Below are positions 15,779-24,297 of a DNA stretch of 43,970 bases, in pieces; positions within the stretch are counted from its first letter, which is position 1, and each line of letters opens with the position of its first letter. The position numbers and the translations under genes were made by a program. The notes beneath the pieces were generated by a model that had not been told where the DNA came from, did no database searches, and saw nothing but the letters and a program-made list of their open reading frames with translations. The stretch lies in contig JAZKYL010000088.1 of NCBI GenBank assembly GCA_045612105.1, positions 1-43,970 of the forward strand. The letters are read 5' to 3'. The DNA is from SVTX01 sp045612105. GTDB taxonomy: Bacteria > Bacillota > Clostridia > Oscillospirales > CAG-272.

Positions 15779-17278
15779 ATGGCACAATTTGTAAATATTG
15801 ACTTTTCAAAGCTTAAAAGTCTTCGTGAGATTGACGAGCGTCTTGTCTCCTATAACGTAGAGATGACCGAGGTTACGGGCGGTACATTCTGGACGCGCTA
15901 TACCGACGCGCAGGTTGACGGCACCGAAGAGTTTCCGATGATCTCCGACTGGCGAGATATGGGCAAGCTTCAGATGTGGTACGAGCCCATCGATCTCTAT
16001 AACCCCCGTCTCCGCAAGCTTGCCAAGGATCTTGGCGCGGCTTGGGTAAGAGTTTCGGGTACTTGGGCGAATAAGACCTACTACGACCTTGAAAACAAGT
16101 ACAACGGCAAGGCTCCCGAGGGCTATCAGAACATTCTGTCGAGAGAGCAGTGGATCGGAGTTCTTGACTTCGTAAAGGCGATCGGCGCAAAGCTTCTCGT
16201 TTCTATGACCAACTGCCCCGGAGTCCACACCGCAGACGAGCCCTATCCTCTCTCCCTTGCGGAAAAGCTCTTCTCCTTCTCCAAGGAATACGGCGTGCCG
16301 ATCGACGCGGCAGAGTTCACTAACGAGCCTAATATGATGGTCATGTCGGGTCTCCCTCACGGCTATACCGCCGCTGACCATGCCCGTGACCACGATATTT
16401 TCGGCGCGTGGCTCCGTGAAAATTACCCCGAGTGCCTCTTCGTCGGTCCTTGCACCGTAGGTGATATCGACATCAATATGGGCGGCAGCGACAACGTAGG
16501 CGGCGGCATCGCATCGGCGCTTCAGATGGTCACCACCGAGGAGCTGCTCGGCGATCAGCAGGTCAAGATGGACGTATTCAGCTACCACTACTATAACGGC
16601 ATTTCCGAGCGCGGAGCGGCAATGGGCGGTCATTGGCCAGTAGAAAAGTGCCTCAGCGAGGAGTATCTTGCCGTTGCCGCTGATTGCGCGAGACAGTATG
16701 TCGCGAGACGAGACAAATACGTTCCCGGTGGACAGATGTGGGTAACCGAGTCTGGTGACGCGGGCTGCGGCGGTAATACCTGGGCACCCACCTATCTCGA
16801 TGTGCCCAGAACCCTTAACGAGCTTGGAGAATTCGCCACCGTTACCGACGGTGTCATCTTCCACAACACCCTCGCTTCCTCGGCTTACGGATTCCTTGAG
16901 CATGAGGTGTTCACCCCCCGTCCCAACTATTTCGCGGTGCTTCTCTGGAATAGACTTATGGGTCAGACGGTTTACGCTACGGGCGAGGAGATCCGCGAGG
17001 GCGCGCACGTCTATTGCCATTCCCGTAAGGACGGCAAGGAGGGCTACGTTTACCTCATCATTAACAACAGCGAAGAGACCACTACCGTAAATCTCCCCGC
17101 AGATTGCGAAAAGTACGTGCTTTCGGGCGAAGGAAAGCTCAGAAGCCGTGTTATGTGCCTCAACGGCAGACCTCTCACCCTCGGCGAGAACGACGAGCTG
17201 CCCTGCCTTTGCGGCGAGAAGCAGAGTAAGGGCGAATTTGCTCTTGAGGCAGGATGTTGCGCGTTCCTGGTATTCTAA
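15779..17278 (+). CDS. GH79-like retaining glycoside hydrolase (heparanase/beta-glucuronidase-like)
   Basis: 499 residues with a clan GH-A TIM barrel followed by a beta-sandwich typical of GH79. Acid/base candidate is E183 in FTNEPNM; nucleophile candidate is E324 in WVTESGDAGCGG. The early segment GAAWVRVSGTWANKTYYD matches the heparanase-type barrel start. There is no signal peptide. Likely substrates are beta-linked uronic acids or related glycosides; GH39 or GH30 are alternatives. A strong GGAGG site sits seven bases before ATG 15779. First gene of a three-gene operon with a sugar isomerase and a PHP-domain protein. No clean promoter is visible between repeat R2 and the start, so read-through from or across R2 is possible. 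Confidence 0.68.
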   Translation: MAQFVNIDFSKLKSLREIDERLVSYNVEMTEVTGGTFWTRYTDAQVDGTEEFPMISDWRDMGKLQMWYEPIDLYNPRLRKLAKDLGAAWVRVSGTWANKTYYDLENKYNGKAPEGYQNILSREQWIGVLDFVKAIGAKLLVSMTNCPGVHTADEPYPLSLAEKLFSFSKEYGVPIDAAEFTNEPNMMVMSGLPHGYTAADHARDHDIFGAWLRENYPECLFVGPCTVGDIDINMGGSDNVGGGIASALQMVTTEELLGDQQVKMDVFSYHYYNGISERGAAMGGHWPVEKCLSEEYLAVAADCARQYVARRDKYVPGGQMWVTESGDAGCGGNTWAPTYLDVPRTLNELGEFATVTDGVIFHNTLASSAYGFLEHEVFTPRPNYFAVLLWNRLMGQTVYATGEEIREGAHVYCHSRKDGKEGYVYLIINNSEETTTVNLPADCEKYVLSGEGKLRSRVMCLNGRPLTLGENDELPCLCGEKQSKGEFALEAGCCAFLVF

Positions 17279-17321
17279 AATTGATTCTTAATCTCATTTT
17301 TCATAAAAAGGAGTCAAAATT

Positions 17322-18197
17322 ATGCTTTTATCATCATCTCATTCTCAATTTGTAAGAAAAATGCCCACTGAGGATGCCATCACACTTATGGCAGACGCGG
17401 GCTTTGATGCTATTGACTTTTCCTTCCACTTAAAGCCCGAATACTACGATGAGAGCACCGACGGCGAGCTTGGTAAGGAAAAATTTCTTAGGTGGAAGGC
17501 ATTAGCCGACTCAAAGGGGATCGTTTTCAATCAGGCGCATGCGCCCGAGGGCTCAAGCTATCGTGATATGGAGAAAACCGTCCGTCGATTCCACGATATA
17601 AGACGCGCCATCCGAAACGCCTCCTACTTGGGCATTCCAAACGTTGTCGTTCATCCCGTTCAGCACCTCCAATATTGCGAACCCGGAGTTCCCGAGCAGC
17701 TTTTTGAATGGAATATGCAATTTTACAACGCGCTGAAGCCCTATTGCGAGGAGTACGGTGTGAGGGTTTGTGTTGAGAATATGTGGCAGCAGCCGGGTGG
17801 ACTTAAGATCGACCATTCCACCTGCTCGCGCCCCGAGGAGTTTGTCCGCTACGTTGACACGCTGAACAGCGAGTGGTTTGTGGCTTGTCTTGATATCGGT
17901 CACGCACCCCTTGTAGGCGTTGACCCTTGCGACCTTATCCGCGCTCTCGGCAAGGACAGACTCAAAGCTCTTCACGTTCACGACGTTGACGGCAAGGATG
18001 ACCTCCACACTCTGCCTTATTTCTCCAAGATAAATTGGGATAAGGTATGCGCGGCGCTCCGCGAGATAGGCTATGAGGGTGACCTGACCTTTGAGGCGGG
18101 CAACTTCGTAAATCCTCTCCCCACAGAGCTTTGTCGCCCTGCCGCAGATATGATGGTTGCGGTTGGCAGACACCTGATAAACAAGATCAAAAATTAA
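17322..18197 (+). CDS. Sugar phosphate isomerase/epimerase (xylose isomerase-like TIM barrel)
   Basis: 291-residue AP-endonuclease-2-fold protein. Metal-site-type segments are visible in order: NVVVHPVQH, VCVENMWQQP, ACLDIGHAPLVG and LHVHDVDGKDDLHTLP, ending LTFEAG. Members isomerise or epimerise keto-sugars, inosose or related polyol derivatives. It lies 43 nt after the GH79-like gene with RBS AAAGGAG, and 16 nt before the PHP gene, so it probably processes the sugar released by its neighbour. Exact substrate unknown. Confidence 0.85.
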   Translation: MLLSSSHSQFVRKMPTEDAITLMADAGFDAIDFSFHLKPEYYDESTDGELGKEKFLRWKALADSKGIVFNQAHAPEGSSYRDMEKTVRRFHDIRRAIRNASYLGIPNVVVHPVQHLQYCEPGVPEQLFEWNMQFYNALKPYCEEYGVRVCVENMWQQPGGLKIDHSTCSRPEEFVRYVDTLNSEWFVACLDIGHAPLVGVDPCDLIRALGKDRLKALHVHDVDGKDDLHTLPYFSKINWDKVCAALREIGYEGDLTFEAGNFVNPLPTELCRPAADMMVAVGRHLINKIKN

Positions 18198-18213
18198 TCA
18201 AAAGGGGACGGAT

Positions 18214-19569
18214 ATGAAACAGGTTCTTTACGACTACGATATTTATCCAAAGGTCTTCCTTGTGGGGGCGAATAAGCAGATAACGATTCAGCCTCTTGGC
18301 GATCACGCGGCATTTGAGCGCGACAGAGAGTACGTTTTGAGGGTCTATAAGGTCGACGAGGGACTCCCCCATATCTATCCCGAGCGCGGCGGCAGATTTG
18401 AGCGTCGCGCCAAGCCCGACTCGGACGGTTGCCTTCGTTTTTCGGGCGACTTTGAGGGAGAAGGCGAGTATTTCGTAAATATCCACGCAGATGCTGCCTC
18501 CAACCACTTCTGCACCCTATCTCTCTACACTCTTGAGGATGATATGAAGGGAAGGATTCCCCTGCGCGGCGACCTACATATGCATACTCGCCGTAGCGAC
18601 GGACACGAAGCCCCCACCACGGTTGCGGCAAATTACAGAGGCCACGGCTACGATTTTACCGTTATCTCCGATCACTCGAGATACTATCCCTCCCTTGAAG
18701 CCATTGGCTTTTACGGAGACCTTACCGATCTCGCCATTATCCCCGGCGAGGAGGTGCATCTGCCCTTGAATGACGTACATTACGTCAATTTCGGCGGTAG
18801 CTACAGTATAAACGCTCTTGTCAAGCCGTCACTTAACGACGAGCAGGGTGACGACCTCTCCCACAGAAGTCTCGACGGCAACGCTCCCGAGACGATGACG
18901 AGAGACGAGTTTGAGGCGATGATACGCGAGAGAGCGAAGAGTGTGGAGAGAGAAAACGAGAGCGAAAGGCTCAGCTTCGCCGTAATGGAGTGGATCTACG
19001 AGCATATGCAGAAAAACGGTGGACTCGGCATCTTCCCCCACCCCTATTGGCTTTGCCAGATGATGCATCTTCCCGAGGAATATACGCGATTTATCTATGA
19101 AAAAGCCCCCTTCGACGCCTTTGAGGTGCTTGGAGGAGAGAATTACTATCAGCATAATGGCTTCCAGACCGGATTTTACTACGAAATGCGCGCGAAGGGC
19201 ATCGACCACCCCGTGGTGGGCAGTACCGACAGCCACGGCTCAACCGAGCATAATCGCAACGCGCTGATCTGCTCCACAATCGTTTTCGCCAAGGCAAACA
19301 CGCGTGAGGAGCTTGTCTCTGCCATCAAGGAGAAGTATTCGATCGCTGTCGATACCATAAGTCGGGAGTACCGCCTTGTAGGTGACTTCAGACTTATGAA
19401 ATACGCAAGCTTCCTTATGGAAAACTATTTTCCGTTGCATGACCGTGCTTGCGCCACCGAGGGCTACTATATGAACCGCTATATCGCGGGAGACGAGCGC
19501 GCCGAAGCCATTCTTAAAGCAATGAAAGGACAGATTCCCGAAATGCAGAAAAAGTATTTCGAGGTTTGA
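18214..19569 (+). CDS. PHP-domain metal-dependent phosphoesterase-like protein
   Basis: 451 residues. An N-terminal beta-rich region of about 115 residues precedes a PHP domain: D120-L-H122-M-H124, then D129-G, then ISDHSRYYPS, PGEEVHL, and near the end STDSHGS. These His/Asp groups are the PHP trinuclear metal site. PHP proteins hydrolyse phosphoesters, but many in carbohydrate clusters have unknown substrates. RBS AAAGGGG. Last gene of the GH79-like/isomerase operon, followed directly by a terminator. The coupling of PHP, isomerase and glycosidase suggests the released sugar or its phosphate is the substrate; that is inference. Confidence 0.82.
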   Translation: MKQVLYDYDIYPKVFLVGANKQITIQPLGDHAAFERDREYVLRVYKVDEGLPHIYPERGGRFERRAKPDSDGCLRFSGDFEGEGEYFVNIHADAASNHFCTLSLYTLEDDMKGRIPLRGDLHMHTRRSDGHEAPTTVAANYRGHGYDFTVISDHSRYYPSLEAIGFYGDLTDLAIIPGEEVHLPLNDVHYVNFGGSYSINALVKPSLNDEQGDDLSHRSLDGNAPETMTRDEFEAMIRERAKSVERENESERLSFAVMEWIYEHMQKNGGLGIFPHPYWLCQMMHLPEEYTRFIYEKAPFDAFEVLGGENYYQHNGFQTGFYYEMRAKGIDHPVVGSTDSHGSTEHNRNALICSTIVFAKANTREELVSAIKEKYSIAVDTISREYRLVGDFRLMKYASFLMENYFPLHDRACATEGYYMNRYIAGDERAEAILKAMKGQIPEMQKKYFEV

Positions 19570-19574
19570 CTAAA

Positions 19575-19611
19575 CAAGGCACCCTGTCGCTTGACAGAGT
19601 GCCTTGTTTTG
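19575..19611 (+). terminator. Terminator of the GH79-like operon
   Basis: CAAGGCACCCTGTC (19575-19588) / GACAGAGTGCCTTG (19593-19606), one mismatch, loop GCTT, tail TTTTG. Confidence 0.85.
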
Positions 19612-19645
19612 TAATCAAATTTTGATGTAACTATTCAGTCACGCT

Positions 19646-19802
19646 TCAAATTTTGATTTATCGGTGGGATGTATTTCGCGGTTAGGTGTAGGGGAGGGGT
19701 CTCCTCCCGACTTAACGAATATTTTAAAATCAATGTCCGCGGGACGCTTTAGGCCGACGAAATGGCTACACGGCTCATCTGAACGATAAATCGCGATTTA
19801 TC
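19646..19802 (+). repeat. A/B-bracketed intergenic element, degraded core
   Basis: Starts with end A variant TCAAATTTTGATTTATCGG (19646-19664) and ends with the perfect 18-bp palindrome GATAAATCGCGATTTATC (19785-19802). The interior retains a remnant reading AAATGGCTACACGG (about 19760-19773) that matches the core of R1-R5. A second partial end A lies at 19615-19628. No gene here. Confidence 0.65.
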
Positions 19803-19832
19803 AAAAAAGAAAACCGCCGTGGCGGTTTTCTT
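19799..19832 (-). terminator. Terminator of the metal ABC transporter operon
   Basis: Perfect 12-bp stem AAGAAAACCGCC (19807-19818) / GGCGGTTTTCTT (19821-19832); on the minus strand it is followed by TTTTTTGA. Between it and the permease stop is a short degenerate tandem of TCTGCATT-like units (about 19845-19882). Confidence 0.88.
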
Positions 19833-19880
19833 CAATATCTCTGTATTCTGCATTTACACTCTGCATTCTACATTTTGCAT

Positions 19881-20759
19881 TTATTTATTCCTTCCTATGA
19901 TTGCGAATATTCCATACGCGACGATATCTACCGCGGCAATAGTCGCTCCCACGGGAGCTTCAAGCAAAATCGACAGCAAAACACCGAAAATTGCGCAAAC
20001 CACGGCGATAACAGCCGCCGCAACCATGGTCAGCTTAAAGCTCTTACATACCTTCATCGCCGCCATAGCGGGGAAGACGATGAGCGCCGACATAAGAAGC
20101 GCTCCCGCAAGCTTCATTCCGATCACTATTACCACAGCGGTAATTATGGCGATTCCCAGATTGTAAGCCTCTGTCCTCGTTCCCGTAGCCTTGGCAAACC
20201 GCTCATCGAAGCTGATCGAGAAGATTTTATAGTAAAAAACTACCGTCAAAGCCACTAAAATAGCGGTGGTAACAGCCGTAAATATCAGCTCGCCCGTATC
20301 AATGGCGAGAATTGCCGACGACCCGAAAAGAGCCGTGCAAACGTCGCCGCCGAGATTAGACGCGCCGCCTCCCGCGTCGAGAATCAGATATCCTACGGCA
20401 AGGGATGCGGCGGAAATTATGGCGATCATTGCGTCGCCCATGATCCTGCGTTTTTCGCTTGTGTTCAGTATCAAAATCGCGGCAAGGATAGTCACGGGAA
20501 GGGTCAGGCTGAAATCAAATATTCCGAGAGTTGCCGCCACCGTCGCAGCTCCAAAGGCAACGTGAGAAAGCCCGTCACCGATAAGCGAAAACCGTCTCAG
20601 CACCAGCACTACACCAAGAAGCGCGGCGCATAAAGCTATCAATACGGCAACGATAAGCGCGTTCCTGACAAAAGAATATTTGGCGAAATATTCGGGGATC
20701 TTGGCAAACCTTTCCCAAAGACTTGAGGAAGAGCTTAACGCAAAACTTGACAAGATCAT
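19881..20759 (-). CDS. Metal ABC transporter permease (ZnuB/MntB family)
   Basis: 292-residue membrane protein with about seven to nine hydrophobic helices. The segments GLSHVAFGAATVAATLG and FPAMAAMKVCKSFK are typical of the ABC-3 family that imports Zn2+, Mn2+ or Fe2+. Its ATG overlaps the stop of the upstream ATPase (ATGA, 20756-20759), so the two are translationally coupled. No periplasmic-type solute-binding lipoprotein is encoded in the window, so the metal is undetermined and the binding protein must lie elsewhere. Confidence 0.88.
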   Translation of the reverse strand: MILSSFALSSSSSLWERFAKIPEYFAKYSFVRNALIVAVLIALCAALLGVVLVLRRFSLIGDGLSHVAFGAATVAATLGIFDFSLTLPVTILAAILILNTSEKRRIMGDAMIAIISAASLAVGYLILDAGGGASNLGGDVCTALFGSSAILAIDTGELIFTAVTTAILVALTVVFYYKIFSISFDERFAKATGTRTEAYNLGIAIITAVVIVIGMKLAGALLMSALIVFPAMAAMKVCKSFKLTMVAAAVIAVVCAIFGVLLSILLEAPVGATIAAVDIVAYGIFAIIGRNK

Positions 20760-21661
20760 TTTTCACCGCCCGAATATCTGAAACCGCCCTCGCCGTAAGG
20801 CTTGTCGCGGTCAACATCGTCGTCCTCACCGAGAAGATAGACCTGTGCCTCGGGCAGCTTTTTGTACTTTTCAACGTCAAGGAAAATGTAGGAATCCTTG
20901 TTCAGACGAAGTATTTTCGTGGCATATTTCAGAGCCGCGCGAACGTCATGGGTAACCGTCACGATAGTCATACCGCCGCGGTTCAGATCGTCAATAAGAG
21001 CGTAAACGTCGGCGGTGGCGGTACGGTCAAGTCCCGTAACAGGCTCATCCATAATAAGCATTTTGTCTGCGGCGCACAGCGCGCGGGCGATCATTACCCT
21101 CTGTCTCTGACCGCCCGAAAGCTCTCTAAAGGAGCGGTCGGCAAGAGAGGTGATGCCAAGCTTTTCCATAGCGGAAAAGGCGATCTGCTTAGAGTCCTTG
21201 GCAAGGAAAATGCCCTTGTTTGCTCGCGCCAGGCATCCTGCAAGCACCACCTCGCTGACCGTTGCGGGGAAGTCGGCTTCAAGAGGCGAGAGCTGGGGAA
21301 GCACACCGATCTGATTGCGTGTGAGATGATGAAATTTAATCTTTCCCGAAGTAGGCTTTACAAGACCCAAAATCGCGTTCATAAGCGAGGTCTTTCCCGA
21401 GCCGTTTTCGCCGATAACACAGATATAGTCGCCCTCGCGTATCTCAAGAGTCAGATCGTGCAGAACCGCCCTGCCTTCAAAGGAAAGCGCGAGATCATCG
21501 ATAGAGATCTGCACCGGACGCTCGCCGTTTGCGCCGTCAAAATCGGCAGAAGCGGCATTTTTTACACCCTGCTTCTTGTTGTAGTGACCGAACGCGCCGA
21601 CGGGCGGTATTTTTGCGCCGTGCTCGGGCGCGTTTTTGCTTTTTTTCGAAAAGAAGGACAT
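20756..21661 (-). CDS. Metal ABC transporter ATP-binding protein (ZnuC/MntA-type)
   Basis: 301 residues. Walker A GENGSGKTSL, Q-loop LPQLSPL, signature LSGGQRQR, Walker B MLIMDEP, and H-loop VTHDV are all intact. The start at 21661 is chosen because GGAG stands six bases upstream and a TTGACA-17-TAAAAT promoter lies at 21711-21739, inside the longer open frame that begins at 21790. The N-terminus has a Ser/Lys-rich lead of about 45 residues before the ATPase domain, and there is an acidic C-terminal tail (EDDDVDRDKP). It powers the permease encoded immediately downstream. Confidence 0.88.
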   Translation of the reverse strand: MSFFSKKSKNAPEHGAKIPPVGAFGHYNKKQGVKNAASADFDGANGERPVQISIDDLALSFEGRAVLHDLTLEIREGDYICVIGENGSGKTSLMNAILGLVKPTSGKIKFHHLTRNQIGVLPQLSPLEADFPATVSEVVLAGCLARANKGIFLAKDSKQIAFSAMEKLGITSLADRSFRELSGGQRQRVMIARALCAADKMLIMDEPVTGLDRTATADVYALIDDLNRGGMTIVTVTHDVRAALKYATKILRLNKDSYIFLDVEKYKKLPEAQVYLLGEDDDVDRDKPYGEGGFRYSGGEK

Positions 21662-21710
21662 TTTTTTCTCCGATTTTTGCGAATTTTGTGAATAACCACA
21701 TAGATAATTC

Positions 21711-21739
21711 ATTTTATCATATTTTTGCGCGTTTGTCAA
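21711..21739 (-). promoter_or_regulatory. Promoter of the metal ABC transporter operon
   Basis: On the minus strand: TTGACA (21739-21734), 17-nt spacer, TAAAAT (21716-21711). No obvious Zur- or MntR-type palindrome was recognised next to it. Confidence 0.75.
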
Positions 21740-21813
21740 ATATTTTTTCTGTTTGCGGATGATGATTTGCGTGAAAAAGAAGCGAGACACTTGAAAAAAT
21801 ATTCAAAAACCTA

Positions 21814-21842
21814 TTGCAACCAAAGTGAAAAAGTGATATACT
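21814..21842 (+). promoter_or_regulatory. Promoter for ddh
   Basis: TTGCAA (21814-21819), 17-nt spacer, TATACT (21837-21842), 38 nt before the ATG. Divergent from the metal transporter promoter. Confidence 0.7.
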
Positions 21843-21879
21843 AATTAAGATAATATCCCTTTATACGAAAGGTACAAAT

Positions 21880-22866
21880 ATGAAGACAAGAATTGGAATT
21901 TTTGGTTACGGAAATTTGGGTCGCGGCGTTGAGAATGCCATCCGTCAGAATGATGATATGACCCTTGTTGCGGTTTTTACGAGACGTGACCCTGCAAGTC
22001 TTAAAATCGGCACGGAAGGAGCTGAGGTGGTTTCCGCGTCCGAGGTTGAAAATTATAAAGACAAGATCGACGTTATGGTGATCTGCGGCGGCAGCGCAAC
22101 CGATCTGCCCGAGCAGACCCCCGCCCTTGCCAAGCATTTTACGGTAATAGACAGCTTTGATACCCACGCAAAGATCCCGGAGCACTTCGCTCGTGTTGAC
22201 GCGGCTGCTAAAGAGGGCGGCAATATTGCAATGATCTCGGTGGGCTGGGATCCCGGTATGTTCTCCTTAAACCGTCTTATGGCGGGAGCGATTTTGCCTG
22301 ACGGAAAAGACTACACCTTCTGGGGCAAGGGCGTCAGCCAGGGTCACTCCGACGCTATCCGCAGAATTGATGGCGTGGTTGATGCAAAACAGTACACTAT
22401 TCCCGTGGAAGATGCGCTTGAAGCGGTGAGATGCGGCAAAAATCCCGACCTCAGTACAAGAGAAAAGCACACAAGAGAGTGCTTTGTGGTTGCCGAGGAG
22501 GGAGCGAATAAGGCGAGGATCGAGAAGGAGATCTGCGAGATGCCAAACTACTTCGCCGATTACGACACTACGGTTCACTTCATCACTTTGGAGGAACTGA
22601 AAAGAGACCACGGCGGCATCCCTCACGGTGGATTTGTGATCAGAAGCGGCAGAACCGGAGCCGAGCTTCAGCATAATCATATTATAGAGTACAGTCTGAA
22701 GCTTGATTCCAACCCCGAGTTTACCGCGTCGGTCATCGTAGCGTACGCGAGAGCGGCGGCAAGAATGGCAAAAGAGGGAATGAGCGGATGCAAGACCGTA
22801 TTCGACGTGCCGCCTGCCTATCTGTCGGCGAGGTCTTATGAGGAGATAATTGCGGGTTTGCTTTGA
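21880..22866 (+). CDS. ddh: meso-Diaminopimelate D-dehydrogenase
   Basis: 328 residues, the usual size. NADPH-dependent interconversion of tetrahydrodipicolinate and meso-diaminopimelate, the one-step route to lysine and peptidoglycan precursor. Rossmann motif GIFGYGNLGRG at residues 6-16; family landmarks VFTRRDP, DSFDTHAKIPEH, SVGWDPGMFSLNR and WGKGVSQGHSDAIRR are all present. RBS AAAGG precedes the ATG. Its TGA stop overlaps the first bases of the palindrome at 22865, so the following A/B element is its 3' untranslated region. Confidence 0.95.
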   Translation: MKTRIGIFGYGNLGRGVENAIRQNDDMTLVAVFTRRDPASLKIGTEGAEVVSASEVENYKDKIDVMVICGGSATDLPEQTPALAKHFTVIDSFDTHAKIPEHFARVDAAAKEGGNIAMISVGWDPGMFSLNRLMAGAILPDGKDYTFWGKGVSQGHSDAIRRIDGVVDAKQYTIPVEDALEAVRCGKNPDLSTREKHTRECFVVAEEGANKARIEKEICEMPNYFADYDTTVHFITLEELKRDHGGIPHGGFVIRSGRTGAELQHNHIIEYSLKLDSNPEFTASVIVAYARAAARMAKEGMSGCKTVFDVPPAYLSARSYEEIIAGLL

Positions 22867-23132
22867 TAAATTGCAATTTATCGGAATGTTGTCTATTTAA
22901 AAGAGGCATCCTCACCCACCACTTCGTGGTCCCCCCTCCCCTGCCTTGGGGAGGGCTCAGGTTTAACTGCGGCGTATCTTTATCTGAAGCCGAAAAGTCT
23001 TTTCACTGCTACAAAATTGCTTCAAATTACGCTTTGCGTTAGCCCTCCCCAAGGCAGGGGAGGGGGGACCGCGAAGCGGTGGGTGAGGATGCCCCATTTA
23101 GTTTTACAACAGACCGACAAATCAAAATTTGA
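22865..23132 (-). repeat. A/B-bracketed element carrying a 53-bp inverted repeat
   Basis: End B GATAAATTGCAATTTATC (22865-22882) and end A CCGACAAATCAAAATTTGA (23114-23132) bracket a quite different cargo from R1-R5: arms at 22905-22957 and 23041-23093 that are inverted copies with only two differences, separated by 83 nt. The differences fall in a small hairpin in each arm, CCAC-TTC-GTGG on the left and CCGC-TTC-GCGG on the reverse of the right, so each arm keeps its own hairpin paired. No gene lies in this spacer. Confidence 0.85.
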
Positions 23133-23155
23133 AATTCAATCAAGGAGAATGGATA

Positions 23156-24196
23156 ATGGAAAAAGGATATTTGCCCCTTGAGCATCATTACAGATTGATC
23201 AAAGATCACAAGCCCGAAATGCGTTGGGATGGAAAAGAGGATTTTTGCGAGTGGAAGGCGCGCGCAAAAGACAAGCTATCCGAGCTGCTTGGTCTCCACG
23301 AGATCGAAAAATACGCTTGTCCCGTGGAAATTGAGGTCGAATACGACAGAATTGCCGAGGACCTGGGAGCCAGAGAGATCCGCTTTTATTTCAGAAGTGA
23401 AGAGAACGTGACAATTCCTTGTCACCTTTGTATTCCCCTTGCGGCAGAAGGGAAAAAGCTGCCTTTGATGATCACTCTGCAGGGTCACAGCACGGGCATG
23501 CACATCTCACTCTCAAGACCTATATATCCCGGTGACGAGCAGACCTGCAAGGGCGGCGACCGTGATTTCGTTGCCCGCGCTATCAAGGAGGGCTTTTGCG
23601 GACTTGCCCTTGAGCAGAGAGGTTTTGGTGAAAACGGCGGTCACCCCGCAAGCGGAAATCCCCGTTGCACAGAGGTGGCAAAGAGAGCTATGCTGCTGGG
23701 CAGAACCCTTATTGGCGAGCGAGTTTGGGACGTTTCCAGGTGCATCGACGCCCTTGAAAGCAACTTCTCTGATCTCGTCGATCTGGACAAAATTATGCTG
23801 ATGGGCAACTCGGGCGGCGGTACTGCCACCACATATACGGCGATCTTTGAGGACAGAATTAAGCTTGCCGTCCCCTCCTGCGCGGTGTGCGATTGGGAGG
23901 ACAGTATTGCCATTATGTCGCACTGCGCTTGTAACCACGTTCCTTATATCGCAAAGTATTTCGATATGGGTGACCTTGTGGCTATGACTGCTCCCAAGCG
24001 TGAGATCGTGGTCTCGGGAGCCGAGGATAACGGATTTTTGATCGACGGCGCGAAGAATAGCGTGGCTGTCGGTCGCCGCGCGTACGAAGCTCTCGGCGCA
24101 AGTGATAATCTTGTTCACGTTATCGCGGGTGCAGGTCACCGATTCTACGCTGATGACAGCTATCCTCACATTCACAGATTTGCGGATGAGCTTTAA
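23156..24196 (+). CDS. Alpha/beta hydrolase, acetyl esterase-like
   Basis: 346 residues. Nucleophile serine S219 in LMGNSGGGTA; final histidine candidate H328 in GAGHRFYADD; oxyanion region LQGHSTGMH. The fold and spacing resemble acetyl xylan esterase/AB-hydrolase enzymes that remove acetyl groups from sugars. ATG 23156 is preferred over 23129 because AAGGAG (23142-23147) sits just before it. There is no signal peptide, so deacetylation would happen after uptake. First of a three-gene operon with a GH36 alpha-galactosidase and an MBL-fold protein. No clear promoter is visible between the preceding repeat and the start. Confidence 0.78.
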   Translation: MEKGYLPLEHHYRLIKDHKPEMRWDGKEDFCEWKARAKDKLSELLGLHEIEKYACPVEIEVEYDRIAEDLGAREIRFYFRSEENVTIPCHLCIPLAAEGKKLPLMITLQGHSTGMHISLSRPIYPGDEQTCKGGDRDFVARAIKEGFCGLALEQRGFGENGGHPASGNPRCTEVAKRAMLLGRTLIGERVWDVSRCIDALESNFSDLVDLDKIMLMGNSGGGTATTYTAIFEDRIKLAVPSCAVCDWEDSIAIMSHCACNHVPYIAKYFDMGDLVAMTAPKREIVVSGAEDNGFLIDGAKNSVAVGRRAYEALGASDNLVHVIAGAGHRFYADDSYPHIHRFADEL

Positions 24197-24202
24197 TATT
24201 TA

Positions 24203-24250
24203 AATCCCCTTGTCGGTCATAGGATATATGAATACGGTAAGGGGTATTTT
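24203..24250 (+). terminator. Weak intra-operon terminator or attenuator
   Basis: CCCCTT and AAGGGG arms close an imperfect hairpin before TATTTTTATTG. The stem is weak, so partial read-through into the GH36 gene is likely. Confidence 0.4.
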
Positions 24251-24297
24251 TATTGTTGAGATCGAGTAAAAAACGATTGTTTAAGGGAGGAAACGGT

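Noticed and set aside
19845..19882. Short TCTGCATT-like tandem as a functional array
   Set aside because: Only a few degenerate units in a 3' untranslated region; too short to support a function.
21662..21790. 43-residue N-terminal extension of the ABC ATPase
   Set aside because: The region contains the TTGACA-17-TAAAAT promoter and the start at 21661 has a good RBS.
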